Shown: positions 15,213 to 24,048 of the stretch, in pieces
Position numbering within the stretch: position 1 is the stretch's first letter
Layout: each line of letters opens with the position of its first letter
Assembly (NCBI GenBank): GCA_022768375.1
Contig: JALEMG010000029.1
Span: 1-35,011, forward strand
Direction of reading: 5' to 3'
DNA from: Lentisphaeria bacterium
Lineage (GTDB): Bacteria > Verrucomicrobiota > Lentisphaeria > Victivallales > Victivallaceae
Length of the DNA: 35,011 bases
Translations under genes and position numbers: made by a program
The notes under the pieces: model-generated
What the model was told of the DNA's origin: nothing
Databases searched by the model: none
Seen by the model: only the letters and a program-made list of their open reading frames with translations

Positions 15213-16511
15213 ATGTCAACTTTTTTATCCGTATTATTTGAATTTTTGAACCGCGAGACGGAGTATGCCGTTTTGCGTAATTACGACGGTCTTCCCCGTC
15301 GAATTGACAGCCGGGATATTGACGTATTGATTCAACGGAATCAACTCGGCGCAATTTGCAACTGGATCACCGATAACGCTGAAAAGCAAAAATCTCGTGT
15401 CTTGTATCACTATCAGGACAGTCAGTTTCTGACCATTGTGCTGGTAGATGAAAACAACGGGGTTTGTCAACTGGATTTTCAGTACAATTTTGCTTGGATG
15501 GGAATTGATTTACTGGATGAACGTGATGTCTTGAAATGCAGAAAATTCAATGGGCATGTCTATCATCTCAATGCGATGTATACTTTCCTGCCGAAATATC
15601 TTTATTGCCGTATTCTTGGCGCCAAGTACCCGGAAAAATATTCCTCCGTGCAGGAGGCCGCCGTCATGGAATCCGGCGTGGAGATCGATATACTGTTACG
15701 GAAATTGTCTCTCAATGGCGGCGGCATCGACTTCTGGAATCGTGCCGGGAAGTGGAATTTGCGGTTTCGCTGCGTCATTTCTTCCCTATGGCATCATCCC
15801 TGGCGGGCGATGTGCCATGCCGTAAATTTTTTGCGTTTTTACATCAGGAATCTATTTGTACAACGGGGACTGATAATGTCATTCACCGGACCGGATGGTT
15901 GCGGCAAGACCACGGTAATCGACATGTTGACAGAACGACTCAACGTCAATCCTCCGCTGCTGTTTCATTTTCGTCCTTCCGTTTTTCCGAATTTGGGCGA
16001 AGTCGGGTATAAAGCCGGAATAAAGAAGAGTGTCGACCGCAATTATTCCGCGCCGCATCGAGGCAAAAGACACGGGAAATTCAACTCTTTGATCCGTTTG
16101 GGCTACTACTCTCTGGATTACATCTGTGGATATTGGTTCAAAATACTGCCGTTGCGACAGCGGAAACACATTGTGCTTTTTGATCGTTATTTTTCCGATA
16201 TTATCGTGGATCATGAACGCAGCGGAATTTTTCTTGGGCATAAATTTCTGACTTGGTGGCGTCTTTTCATTCCGGCATGTCAGTATAATTTCTTTTTTCG
16301 GGTAGCGCCCGATACGATATTGTCCCGCAAGCAGGAATTGAGCCGCGAGGCGATCGAGCGCATTTACAGTCGGATGGAATATTTGGCGTCAATTGATAAG
16401 CATTGTTTCTGGATTGATAACAACGGTCCCCCGGAAGACGCTGTGCGACAGATATTGACAATTATTGCCGAACATCAGCACGAAAAATATGCTAAGTTCC
16501 TGCAAAAATAA
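15213..16511 (+). CDS. Fusion of a nucleotidyltransferase-like domain and a thymidylate-kinase-like P-loop kinase
   Basis: Predicted 432-residue two-domain protein. The N-terminal part (about 1-130) has 'YAVLRNYDGLP' and 'SRDIDVLIQ', the paired-aspartate signature of the minimal nucleotidyltransferase fold seen in similar proteins of capsule clusters. The C-terminal part (about 220-425) has 'FTGPDGCGKTTVIDML' (Walker A, about 224-239), 'LFDRYFSDIIVDHERSG' (DR-Y motif, about 322-338) and a C-terminal helix like thymidylate kinases. It probably phosphorylates a small molecule or glycan rather than dTMP, since housekeeping Tmk is only about 210 residues. Its stop overlaps the start of an APH-like kinase gene by 23 nt, so the pair may act together. 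Substrate unknown. Confidence 0.7.
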   Translation: MSTFLSVLFEFLNRETEYAVLRNYDGLPRRIDSRDIDVLIQRNQLGAICNWITDNAEKQKSRVLYHYQDSQFLTIVLVDENNGVCQLDFQYNFAWMGIDLLDERDVLKCRKFNGHVYHLNAMYTFLPKYLYCRILGAKYPEKYSSVQEAAVMESGVEIDILLRKLSLNGGGIDFWNRAGKWNLRFRCVISSLWHHPWRAMCHAVNFLRFYIRNLFVQRGLIMSFTGPDGCGKTTVIDMLTERLNVNPPLLFHFRPSVFPNLGEVGYKAGIKKSVDRNYSAPHRGKRHGKFNSLIRLGYYSLDYICGYWFKILPLRQRKHIVLFDRYFSDIIVDHERSGIFLGHKFLTWWRLFIPACQYNFFFRVAPDTILSRKQELSREAIERIYSRMEYLASIDKHCFWIDNNGPPEDAVRQILTIIAEHQHEKYAKFLQK

Positions 16512-17496
16512 CATATTTTCGCGATCTGGCCGCGACGGGGCGTCGTTTTTTCTGTCGTGCCGGAGTTTTCGGGACTGGCGCATCAGTTTGGAGTTTTACC
16601 GCGGGGTAGGGGCGCGGGCCAAATTGAAAAAAGCCGTTTGTTTCATCCTTTATCCGTGGGTACGGCTGTTTGCCAAGGATGATATTTTGTCCGTTGCCGG
16701 TGAAATTGCGGACGCGCTGCATATCCCGCCCCCCGCCATTCCCGAAGGCCCGGCGTCGGCGCTCATTTCCATGACCCGGGACAAGGCGGTCATCCATCAC
16801 CACGGACGCGGCTATGAAAAATTCGCTTCCGGCGACAGCCTTTCCGACGTGCGGACCGAACTTGCCGTTTATGAATTATTGGGGAAGAAAAAGCCCGAGA
16901 CATTTCAATTTTCGCAGGTCGATCGGGTGGTGAGTACTGCGGAGCATGTCAATTTTTTTATGCTCTACGCTCCGGGAGAACATCAGGATCGGCACCCGGA
17001 ATTGAGTTCTTTGACGCATGTGCTGAGGGAGTTTTTTTCTCTCACTCCGCCGAAAATGGCGTCGTGGCGCGAGTTGTGGGATGGTTTGGACCTGCCGGAA
17101 TTGCTCAACACCATGCCGTCGGCATTTCGGCAGGGGCAAACCCCGGTCGGTCTGGTCCATCGGGATTTCAAGCCGTGGAACGTGAAAAACGGCGGCAAGC
17201 CGTTGCTGTATGATTTTGAATCCGTGTCGTTTGCCGGGTGTCCTTTGGAGGATTTTTTCAACTATGTCGTCGATCCGCTGCTGCACCGGCACTCTCCCGC
17301 GAAGGTTTTAGGCAATATCCGCCGGAGGTACTGGCAAATGGCGGCGGACTTTCTGACGGAGATGCGGCTGCCCGCCGGGGAGGTGCGGCGTTATTGGTGC
17401 TGGTATCTGGCCGAACGGATTGTCTTCTGGCGCCGGCATAAACAGCCGGAATTCGCGGAAAATTTTGTCAAGATGCTGCAATGGAGTTTGGATTGA
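16489..17496 (+). CDS. Aminoglycoside-phosphotransferase-like small-molecule or glycan kinase
   Basis: Predicted 335-residue protein with an APH/protein-kinase-like fold. The catalytic loop is 'LVHRDFKPWNVKNGG' (H224, D226, N231) and the metal-binding segment is 'LLYDFESVSFAGCPLEDFFN' (D242). This is the H-x-D-x-x-x-x-N ... DFE pattern of APH and LPS-core kinases. The first 40 residues are arginine- and cysteine-rich and resemble no domain I know. The start is uncertain: ATG 16489 overlaps the previous gene by 23 nt, TTG at 16465 is possible, and a later start would lose only the unusual head. From here composition becomes GC-rich again. It may phosphorylate a sugar or cap the chain; substrate unknown. 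Confidence 0.7.
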   Translation: MLSSCKNNIFSRSGRDGASFFLSCRSFRDWRISLEFYRGVGARAKLKKAVCFILYPWVRLFAKDDILSVAGEIADALHIPPPAIPEGPASALISMTRDKAVIHHHGRGYEKFASGDSLSDVRTELAVYELLGKKKPETFQFSQVDRVVSTAEHVNFFMLYAPGEHQDRHPELSSLTHVLREFFSLTPPKMASWRELWDGLDLPELLNTMPSAFRQGQTPVGLVHRDFKPWNVKNGGKPLLYDFESVSFAGCPLEDFFNYVVDPLLHRHSPAKVLGNIRRRYWQMAADFLTEMRLPAGEVRRYWCWYLAERIVFWRRHKQPEFAENFVKMLQWSLD

Positions 17497-17497
17497 T

Positions 17498-18793
17498 ATG
17501 GAGCAAAAACGCCTGAAGGTCTTTCTCATCGCCTTTGCCTGTGAGCCGCACAAAGGTTCCGAGGGCGGCATCGGCTGGAACGTGACCAACCAACTGGCCC
17601 GGTATCATGAAGTTCACGTTCTGACCCGGGCCAACAACCGCCGGCCGATCGAAGATTTTCTGCAGGACAAAACCGATTCCGTCCCGGTGTTCCATTACTA
17701 TGACCTGCCGCGCTGGCTGATGTTTTGGAAGAAAAAACGGCGCGGCTACCGCCTCTACTATTATCTGTGGCTTTATTTTTCTTATTTCCGTTATCGCGGA
17801 TTCGTCAAGCGCGGAAATTTCGACATTATCCATCATTTGACATTCGCTCAGGATTCCGCGCCGGATCTGTTTGTCGCCAACAACCCGGGAAAGGGCAAAA
17901 CGATTTGGGGGCCGATCGGAGATTGCCGGGCGCCGGAATTCATCCGCAGAAGCATGCCGTGGCGGGTGCGGATTCAGGAGATGTTCCGGATCGGCGTCAA
18001 AAAGTTGCTGACCGGGCTTGATATCATGCGGATCCGGACGGAAAAGAACGCCGATTTGCTGATCGCCTATCCGCAGGACCGGGCGTCGGTGCAGTTTCGC
18101 CGCCCCAGGAAAGGGCAGTTGATCTTTTATCCGCAAACCGGCATCAACCCGGATGAACCGGAGTATCGTCTGCCGGAAAGGAATTATCCGGAGCATGGCA
18201 CGAGATTGTTGATCTGCAGTGAGTTCATGCATTGGAAAGGCTGTACGTTTGCCGCGGAAGCCTTCAGCCGACTTGCCCAAAACCGGCGGGATATCACGCT
18301 GGACATTTGCGGTTCCGGCCCGGAAGAACGGACCATGCGGAAGATATTTTCCCGATATCGGGTGGCCGACCGGGTCCGTTTTCACGGGATCGTTCCCAAG
18401 CAGATGATGTTGTTCCACCTGCATTCCGCGGACGTTTTGCTTTATCCGTCGTATCATCACGGGTTGGCGACGGTGATTTTGCAGGCGATGTGGGCGAAAT
18501 TGCCGATCGTGGCGTTATCCGGGGATTTCGTGGCATCGGCCGTCGCGGAAGGCGCGGGGTTGTGCGCATCCGGTGAAACCTTGGACGCGGCGATCCGGGA
18601 TGTTGCGGACAAGGCGGCGCGGATTCTCGACGATCCGCAGTTGCGCCGACGCATGGGCGAGCGCGGACGCGAACTGATCGAAACGAAATATTCATGGTCG
18701 GTACTGGCTGCCGGGATGAATCGGATCTATCAGCAACTCGTTTCCGGAGAACCGTTTGACGAGTACACCGATTACAGCAACCACGGAGCATGA
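17498..18793 (+). CDS. GT4-family glycosyltransferase with replaced EX7E glutamates
   Basis: Predicted 431-residue GT-B-fold glycosyltransferase. The N-terminal domain has 'FACEPHKGSEGGIGWN', typical of one GT4 subgroup of exopolysaccharide clusters. 'NPGKGKTIWGPIGDCRAPEF' and 'LLICSEFMHWKGCTFAAEAF' lie at the inter-domain hinge and start of the C-terminal domain. The usual EX7E motif reads H-G-L-A-T-V-I-L-Q (H321 to Q329), so both conserved glutamates are absent while the surroundings (YPSY, QAMWAKLPIV) are intact. The enzyme may be inactive, use a different acceptor geometry or serve as a partner. It starts 2 nt after the previous stop and overlaps the next gene by ATGA. Confidence 0.85.
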   Translation: MEQKRLKVFLIAFACEPHKGSEGGIGWNVTNQLARYHEVHVLTRANNRRPIEDFLQDKTDSVPVFHYYDLPRWLMFWKKKRRGYRLYYYLWLYFSYFRYRGFVKRGNFDIIHHLTFAQDSAPDLFVANNPGKGKTIWGPIGDCRAPEFIRRSMPWRVRIQEMFRIGVKKLLTGLDIMRIRTEKNADLLIAYPQDRASVQFRRPRKGQLIFYPQTGINPDEPEYRLPERNYPEHGTRLLICSEFMHWKGCTFAAEAFSRLAQNRRDITLDICGSGPEERTMRKIFSRYRVADRVRFHGIVPKQMMLFHLHSADVLLYPSYHHGLATVILQAMWAKLPIVALSGDFVASAVAEGAGLCASGETLDAAIRDVADKAARILDDPQLRRRMGERGRELIETKYSWSVLAAGMNRIYQQLVSGEPFDEYTDYSNHGA

Positions 18794-19794
18794 TGATGAA
18801 AGACATTAACTGGATCAACAGTGTCAGAGCGCTGTGTATGGTGATCATTTATTGGCGACATGTGGAATGTTACCTCGGCGTCGTGCCTTTCCATCCCGAA
18901 TCAACCGGATTTTTTTACGTCAATGCCTTTTTTGTCGTGAGCGGTTATTTATATTTCAAGAAACTCTCTGACAGCGATGGAGGTTATAAGTTTTCCGCAC
19001 AACTCACCGATATCCTGTTCAAACTGGTGTTGCCGGTTATTTTCTTTTCGGCGATTTTGATTATTCCGAAATATGTGATGTTTCGCCATCAGGAAGTATC
19101 ATATCGCGCGATATGCTATGATATTTTCGGCGGTGTTGCCTCCTGGTTTGTTGCTGCGCTCATTGTGGCGAAGTTGATTCTGTCGGTTATTTCAAAATGC
19201 GCTCGCGTCGTAAGTATATATATATATACGATTTGCGGAATTTTTACTGCCTGGGCAGGATGCTGGCTTTCCGGGATCGACCCGACGCCATTCCCGTGGT
19301 TTTATAAAAGCGGTATGATCGCAGTGCTGTTTATGGCGTACGGCGGAATTCTGTATTATGCCAAAATACTTGAGAATCGTAAAAAAAGCGTCGGCATGTT
19401 TGTATTTTCAATTCTGTCATTGATACTCATCGGAACGATGATAAAGAAACCGATTTGTACCCTGATGTCCGCCTCATGCGACCTGCCGGGCATTGTGATT
19501 GCCGTCTCCGCATGCTATGGGATTATCTTCGTGGCGTCGTACCTGCCGAAAAATATCATCAGTGATTTTATCGGAAGAAATTCGATTGTGTACTACTTCT
19601 TTTGCAATGCGATTCCGGCCGCAGTAAGTGTTGGAGTGATTCGACTGTTCAAAATTGGGGGCACTTGGTATACTGTCTGGTTCGTGACGATTATTTCGTT
19701 GTTGATTTCGTCGGGACTGGTGTATCTGATTAGGAATTTTATGCCGTTTCTTCTGGATATTCGCAAAATTCCTGTACTGGCGGCAAAAAAATGA
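18790..19794 (+). CDS. Acyltransferase-3 (OafA/WecH-like) membrane protein
   Basis: Predicted 334-residue polytopic membrane protein of the acyltransferase-3 family, which O-acetylates (or otherwise acylates) sugars of surface glycans. It begins 'INWINSVRALCMVIIYWRHVECYL', matching the family's 'I-x-x-LRxxAxxxVxxxHxxxxF' start with the catalytic His in 'WRHVE'. 'FFYVNAFFVVSGYLYFKKL' matches the second-helix 'xxFFxxSGFL' motif. About 10 hydrophobic segments follow. Its place in the operon suggests O-acetylation of the repeat unit. Composition is AT-richer than the GC-rich genes on both sides. Overlaps its neighbours by ATGA on both sides. Confidence 0.85.
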   Translation: MMMKDINWINSVRALCMVIIYWRHVECYLGVVPFHPESTGFFYVNAFFVVSGYLYFKKLSDSDGGYKFSAQLTDILFKLVLPVIFFSAILIIPKYVMFRHQEVSYRAICYDIFGGVASWFVAALIVAKLILSVISKCARVVSIYIYTICGIFTAWAGCWLSGIDPTPFPWFYKSGMIAVLFMAYGGILYYAKILENRKKSVGMFVFSILSLILIGTMIKKPICTLMSASCDLPGIVIAVSACYGIIFVASYLPKNIISDFIGRNSIVYYFFCNAIPAAVSVGVIRLFKIGGTWYTVWFVTIISLLISSGLVYLIRNFMPFLLDIRKIPVLAAKK

Positions 19795-20564
19795 GTATGA
19801 AAGTACGCCCTGTATTCCAATCTCCGGCTTTGATCCTGCCACTGCTCATGCTGGGGGCGCTGGCGGTGCGTCTGATCTACTTGGCGGAAGCGCCGATGGA
19901 GACGCGGGACGGTATCAGTTACGTCAATTTTACGCGGCAGTGGTTTGAGATGGGACAGGCGGCGATCCCTTCTTTCGACCGGGTGCCGCCGCCGTTATTC
20001 TGCTATCTGGGCCGGGGAATGATGTTCCTCGGGCTAAGTGCGGCGACGGCCCTGTTGACGATCAATATGACGTGCGGGGTGCTGCTGCTGATTCCGGCGT
20101 ACCTGATCGGAAAGAGTATTTATGACGACCGAAGCGCCGGATTCCGGTTCGCCGGTTTTGCGGCGGTGATGCCGCCGCTGGTGGAGTTTTCCTGTATCCG
20201 TTTGCGGGAATCGCTTTATCTGTTTCTGGTTTTCTGGGTCGTCAGTTTGTGGATCATGGCGATCCGAAGCCGCCGCCGCGGGGAATGGTTTGCCGCGCTC
20301 TGCGGGGCGCTGGCGGTCATTGCGATCTATTGCCGCTATGAGGCACTGGAACTGCTGGCGTTTGTCGTGCTGAGTTTGCCGGTCATCGGATTGTTTCCCC
20401 ATTGGCAGTGGCGCAGGGCGGCGGTGATCGCCCTGTTTGTCGCCGGCGGCGTGATCGTCGCGGCGGCGTTGATGCACGTCCTGCCGGGGATGCCGGATGT
20501 TTTGCGGGTATTTTACAATCGGATCTACGCACAATGCCTGGGAACTTCGCTCAATCCGCTTTAA
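19791..20564 (+). pseudogene. GT39/ArnT-like membrane glycosyltransferase, N-terminal part (frameshifted)
   Basis: First 257 residues of a GT39-type (PMT/ArnT-like, GT-C fold) glycosyltransferase that would use a polyprenyl-phosphate sugar on the periplasmic face. 'APMETRDGISYVNFTRQW' (D40) holds the catalytic Asp of the first periplasmic loop, and 7-8 hydrophobic helices follow to 'FVAGGVIVAAALMHVLPG'. The frame ends at TAA 20562-20564. The remaining helices and the soluble domain continue 11 nt later in the -1 frame. Known GT39 proteins carry 8-12 helices in one chain, so this is probably one gene broken by an indel (natural or a sequence error) rather than two genes. Overlaps the acyltransferase gene by ATGA. 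Confidence 0.7.
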
Positions 20565-20575
20565 GCGTCAGCCGT

Positions 20576-21763
20576 ATGCTCTGGGAAGTCATCGGCGTTT
20601 TCTGCATCCCGTCGCTGCTGTTTTTTGCGTACGATCTGCGTCGGCACTGGCGGAAGCCGTGGCTGTACTGGGTGATCGGCGGTATTCTCTGCGCCTGGGG
20701 ATGGCGGGTGTTTTTCCGTGTCGGTTCCGGGCGGTATTACTCCGTCATGATCCTTCCGGCGATGCTGTTGATCTTTCATTTTTGCCGCAGTGTTGTCCCG
20801 AAACAAAAATGGGTATCGGCGGCGTTGTTGTCGGTGGTGTTCGTTTTTTGTCTGGGGCGGGACCTGCGCGGATATCCCCAGCACCGGGAAGTGATCGGTT
20901 TGCTGCACAGGGTAAAATCCGATGCGGCGCGGTATCGCCGTCCGTATGGTGTGGCGTTTCCGTCCGGCGGGGGCAGGGAGGCGTACTATACCGGGATTCC
21001 GGTCGCCGGGATCCCGTACGGAGAGCGCGAAATGCCGGAATTTTTCCGGTCGCTGAAAGGAAATCTGAATTTATACCGACACTCCGGCGATGTGCTGTAC
21101 CTGTTCTTCTTTTTGCCCCGCAACTACCCGGACAAGGAGAATATGCTTCGGGGACTTATGCCGGAAGGGATCGAGATCCTCGGCAGCACCTACATGGATC
21201 GCCGGCACAAAAAGCAGTTGTTTGCGGTGAAGTACATTCCGCGGGAGGAAACCATTGATCTTCGCGGTTCGGAACTTTTGCCCAATGGGGATTTTTCGGA
21301 ACTGCAGTCCGGGGAGCAACTGGAAAAACAGTGGCGGTATTTGGGGAGACGCGCCCCAAGATTTCTGACGGAGAAGCCGCAACTTCCCCGAAAATGGGAC
21401 TTTTACCAGAGTCTGACGACCCGGAGCAATTCGCTGGCTTTGGTGGAAAAACGCGGAGACGGCAACGTGTTGCGTTTGCAGGCGGACTCGTATCTGGTTG
21501 CTCTAACGCCGTTTTTTGACGTCAAAAAGGCGCGAATTGTTTTTTTTCATATCAAAGCGAGAACTCAAAGTCGATTGAATGTTAAGCGTGAGTACCGTAA
21601 TCCGGGGGCGTTGCATCAGGATATGTTTATGTTACGATTGGAACAGGGGGAAGAACACGAATATGTCCTGAAGTTGGTGGATGGGAAAGGCATGAACATT
21701 GGCCGTATATGGTTCTGGTTGAATTCCGGCGATATCGAGTTGAGTAACGTGCGAATAAAATAA
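20576..21763 (+). pseudogene. GT39/ArnT-like glycosyltransferase, C-terminal part with extra soluble domain
   Basis: Continuation of the preceding membrane glycosyltransferase in the -1 frame. From ATG 20576 it gives 395 residues: four hydrophobic helices ('MLWEVIGVFCIPSLLFFAYD', 'WLYWVIGGILCAWGWRVFF' and two more), a periplasmic-type domain, and a C-terminal region from about residue 225 starting 'LLPNGDFSEL'. That opening resembles carbohydrate-binding-module-like domains found at the end of some GT39 proteins. The open frame actually extends upstream past 20576 to about 20402 in a low-quality translation, as expected if the two frames meet near 20550. No ribosome binding site precedes ATG 20576, arguing against independent translation. 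Confidence 0.7.
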
Positions 21764-21778
21764 TCAGAAGGTTGTTCT

Positions 21779-22897
21779 ATGAGGGTATTATTCTGTGTCC
21801 GGCACAATTTTTACACGTCTCCCGGAGGAGCGCAGATACAGATTCTTAAGACCATGGATGGTCTGAGAAAACTTGGTTGTGAGTGTGACTTGTCGATGGA
21901 CGCGCACACGTGTGATGTAACGCAATATGATTTGGTAAATTTGACGGATTTAACGTGGACGTACGATTTGCTGAAAAATATAGAATTTTTCAAATCGTTT
22001 CGTATTCCCATCGTGTTGACAACCATCTACTGGCCGCTGGATGACTACAGCCGCAATGCCGCGCCATGGGTGCAGCGCTGGATATTCCGCATTCTTGGGA
22101 TTAATGGCGTGGAATGGGCAAAAGCGGCGTATAAGTTGTTGCGGCAACGGCAGGGAATATACTGGCAGGGGATTTTTCACAGTTATATCGCGTCGCAGCG
22201 AAAAATCGTCACATCTGTGGATTGGCTCCTACCGAATTCTCATCGGGAACAAGCCGCGATGAATGAACGCCTCGGAATTACTGCAACGAATTATTCTGTC
22301 GTCAACAATGCGATTGATCTTACGGTATTTAACCGTGTCAAAGCGTCTGTTTCGGTAAAAAGAGACGAGAATTTACTGCTTTGTGTGGGGAGAATTGACC
22401 CCAGAAAAAATCAACTCGGATTGTTGCGTGCCGTTTATGATTTGCCGTATAAAATTTGCTTTATAGGGCAAGCGGGGCCCAACAGCGGTTACTACTACCG
22501 GAAATTACGAAAATTGGCCGCAAAACGCGGCAATACGGAATTCATAGCCCAAGTCCCGCAGGAGAAAGTTTTTGAATATATGTTGTCGGCCAAAGCGCAT
22601 GTACTGCCGAGTTGGGTGGAAACTCCGGGACTGGTCTCTTTGGAGGCATATTATGCCGGATGCAATATTGCGGTTGCGGACAAGGGATCGGTAAGAGAAT
22701 ACTTTCACGACACGGCGTACTACTGTGACCCGGCGGATGTGGAGAGTATACGGGAGGCTGTCGTCGCGGCAATGAGAATGCCTTATTCCACGGCCTTGCG
22801 TCCCGCCATCGAGCAGGAATATTCATGGGCATTTGCCGCCAAGCAGACCTTGGAGGCATATCAAAAGGTACTTGCCGGAGCGAAGCGAAGCATATGA
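21779..22897 (+). CDS. GT4-family glycosyltransferase
   Basis: Predicted 372-residue GT-B retaining glycosyltransferase: 'RVLFCVRHNFYTSPGGAQIQ' (glycine-rich N-terminal loop), 'NLLLCVGRIDPRKNQLGLL' (start of the C-terminal donor-binding domain, with the usual G-R-x-x-x-x-K) and 'PSWVETPGLVSLEAYYAG', with the EX7E pair at E281 and E289. Intact and of usual length, in contrast to the GT4 gene at 17498. AGAAGG lies about 7 nt before the ATG and 4 nt after the preceding stop. AT-richer than the flanking GT39 and DUF1972 genes. Donor unknown. Confidence 0.88.
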   Translation: MRVLFCVRHNFYTSPGGAQIQILKTMDGLRKLGCECDLSMDAHTCDVTQYDLVNLTDLTWTYDLLKNIEFFKSFRIPIVLTTIYWPLDDYSRNAAPWVQRWIFRILGINGVEWAKAAYKLLRQRQGIYWQGIFHSYIASQRKIVTSVDWLLPNSHREQAAMNERLGITATNYSVVNNAIDLTVFNRVKASVSVKRDENLLLCVGRIDPRKNQLGLLRAVYDLPYKICFIGQAGPNSGYYYRKLRKLAAKRGNTEFIAQVPQEKVFEYMLSAKAHVLPSWVETPGLVSLEAYYAGCNIAVADKGSVREYFHDTAYYCDPADVESIREAVVAAMRMPYSTALRPAIEQEYSWAFAAKQTLEAYQKVLAGAKRSI

Positions 22898-24048
22898 AGA
22901 AGATATTGATTGTTTTTGGAACCCGTCCCGAGGCCATTAAATTATGTCCGTTGGTAAACTATTTGAAAGCCGACGGCGTTTTCCAAGTGGAGGTCTGCGT
23001 TACCGGTCAGCACCGGGAGATGCTGGATCAGGTTTTACGGGTGTTCAATGTGGTTCCCGATGCTGATTTGCAGGTCATGCGTCCAAATCAAACGCTGGCG
23101 GGGGTCACGGGAGCGATTTTATCCGCGATGGATGAATATTTACAGCGCAACCGTCCCGACATGGTGGTGATTCAGGGAGATACCACGACGGTGATGGCGA
23201 CGACGTTGGCCGCATTTTATCACCACATCCCTATTGCCCACGTGGAAGCGGGCTTGCGTACCGGAAATCTTTATTCCCCATGGCCGGAGGAGGGGAATCG
23301 CGTCATCACCAGTCATTTGGCTGATTTACATTTTTGCCCGACAATGACCAGCCGGGAGAATTTGCTGCGAGAAGGAATTGCCGAAAATAGGATTTTTGTA
23401 ACCGGCAACACCGTGATTGATGCGCTTTTTTCCACGCTCGACCGGATGCGTGGCCTGCATTTGTATGTGGATGGGATTCCGGATTGCGTCCAGCCTTCCG
23501 CCGCTGGCGGCGGAAGGCGGATGGTACTGATTACCGGACATCGGAGGGAGAATTTCGGCGAAGGATTTCGCAACATATGCAATGCGATAGGGGAGTTGGC
23601 GGACAAATTTCCCGAGGTGAGTTTTGTTTATCCGGTGCATTTGAATCCGCAGGTGCGCGGCACGGTTGCAGATGTACTGAGTGACAACAAAAACAAGCGT
23701 AAAAACATCTTTTTGATTGATCCGCTGACATATGAGTACTTTGTTGCGATGATGCAGCGCGCCGACGTGATACTTACAGATTCCGGCGGGGTTCAGGAGG
23801 AGGCTCCGAGTTTGGGCAAACCTGTACTGGTGATGCGCGATACAACGGAGCGGCCGGAGGCATTGGCGGCAGGAACCGTCAAACTGGTCGGGACCGATCG
23901 GGAACGGATCGTCTCGGAGGTGTCGCGTTTGCTGACGGACCCCGTCTACTACGAGCAGATGGCCAACGCTGAGAATCCGTATGGGGACGGTAAATCCTGT
24001 CAACGCATCGGAGAAGTCTTTGAACGATATTTTGCGGAAAACAGATGA
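22894..24048 (+). CDS. wecB: UDP-N-acetylglucosamine 2-epimerase (non-hydrolysing)
   Basis: Predicted 384-residue cytoplasmic enzyme interconverting UDP-GlcNAc and UDP-ManNAc. It begins 'KKILIVFGTRPEAIKLCPL', the family signature. 'VVIQGDTTTVMATTLAAF', 'IAHVEAGLRTG', 'LITGHRRENFGEG' and 'ILTDSGGVQEEAPSLGKP' follow, together covering the UDP site and the catalytic His/Glu/Asp residues. Usual length. A short insertion 'PSAAGGGRR' (about residues 202-210) coincides with a perfect 12-bp inverted repeat in the DNA. I chose ATG 22894 (ATGA overlap with the previous gene). UDP-ManNAc could feed a glycosyltransferase directly or be oxidised to UDP-ManNAcA. Confidence 0.93.
   Translation: MKKILIVFGTRPEAIKLCPLVNYLKADGVFQVEVCVTGQHREMLDQVLRVFNVVPDADLQVMRPNQTLAGVTGAILSAMDEYLQRNRPDMVVIQGDTTTVMATTLAAFYHHIPIAHVEAGLRTGNLYSPWPEEGNRVITSHLADLHFCPTMTSRENLLREGIAENRIFVTGNTVIDALFSTLDRMRGLHLYVDGIPDCVQPSAAGGGRRMVLITGHRRENFGEGFRNICNAIGELADKFPEVSFVYPVHLNPQVRGTVADVLSDNKNKRKNIFLIDPLTYEYFVAMMQRADVILTDSGGVQEEAPSLGKPVLVMRDTTERPEALAAGTVKLVGTDRERIVSEVSRLLTDPVYYEQMANAENPYGDGKSCQRIGEVFERYFAENR
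23493..23518. repeat. Perfect 12-bp inverted repeat inside wecB
   Basis: GCCTTCCGCCGC at 23493-23504 is followed by TG and its exact reverse complement (23507-23518). This is a very GC-rich hairpin within the coding region, encoding a low-complexity PSAAGGGRR loop. It may be a REP-like insertion or an mRNA pause/processing site. Confidence 0.6.

Noticed and set aside
20540-20576. Programmed -1 ribosomal frameshift in the GT39-like gene
   Set aside because: The zero-frame codons at the join are CCG CTT TAA. These do not form an X-XXY-YYZ slippery heptamer, and no strong downstream pseudoknot is evident, so an indel is more likely.
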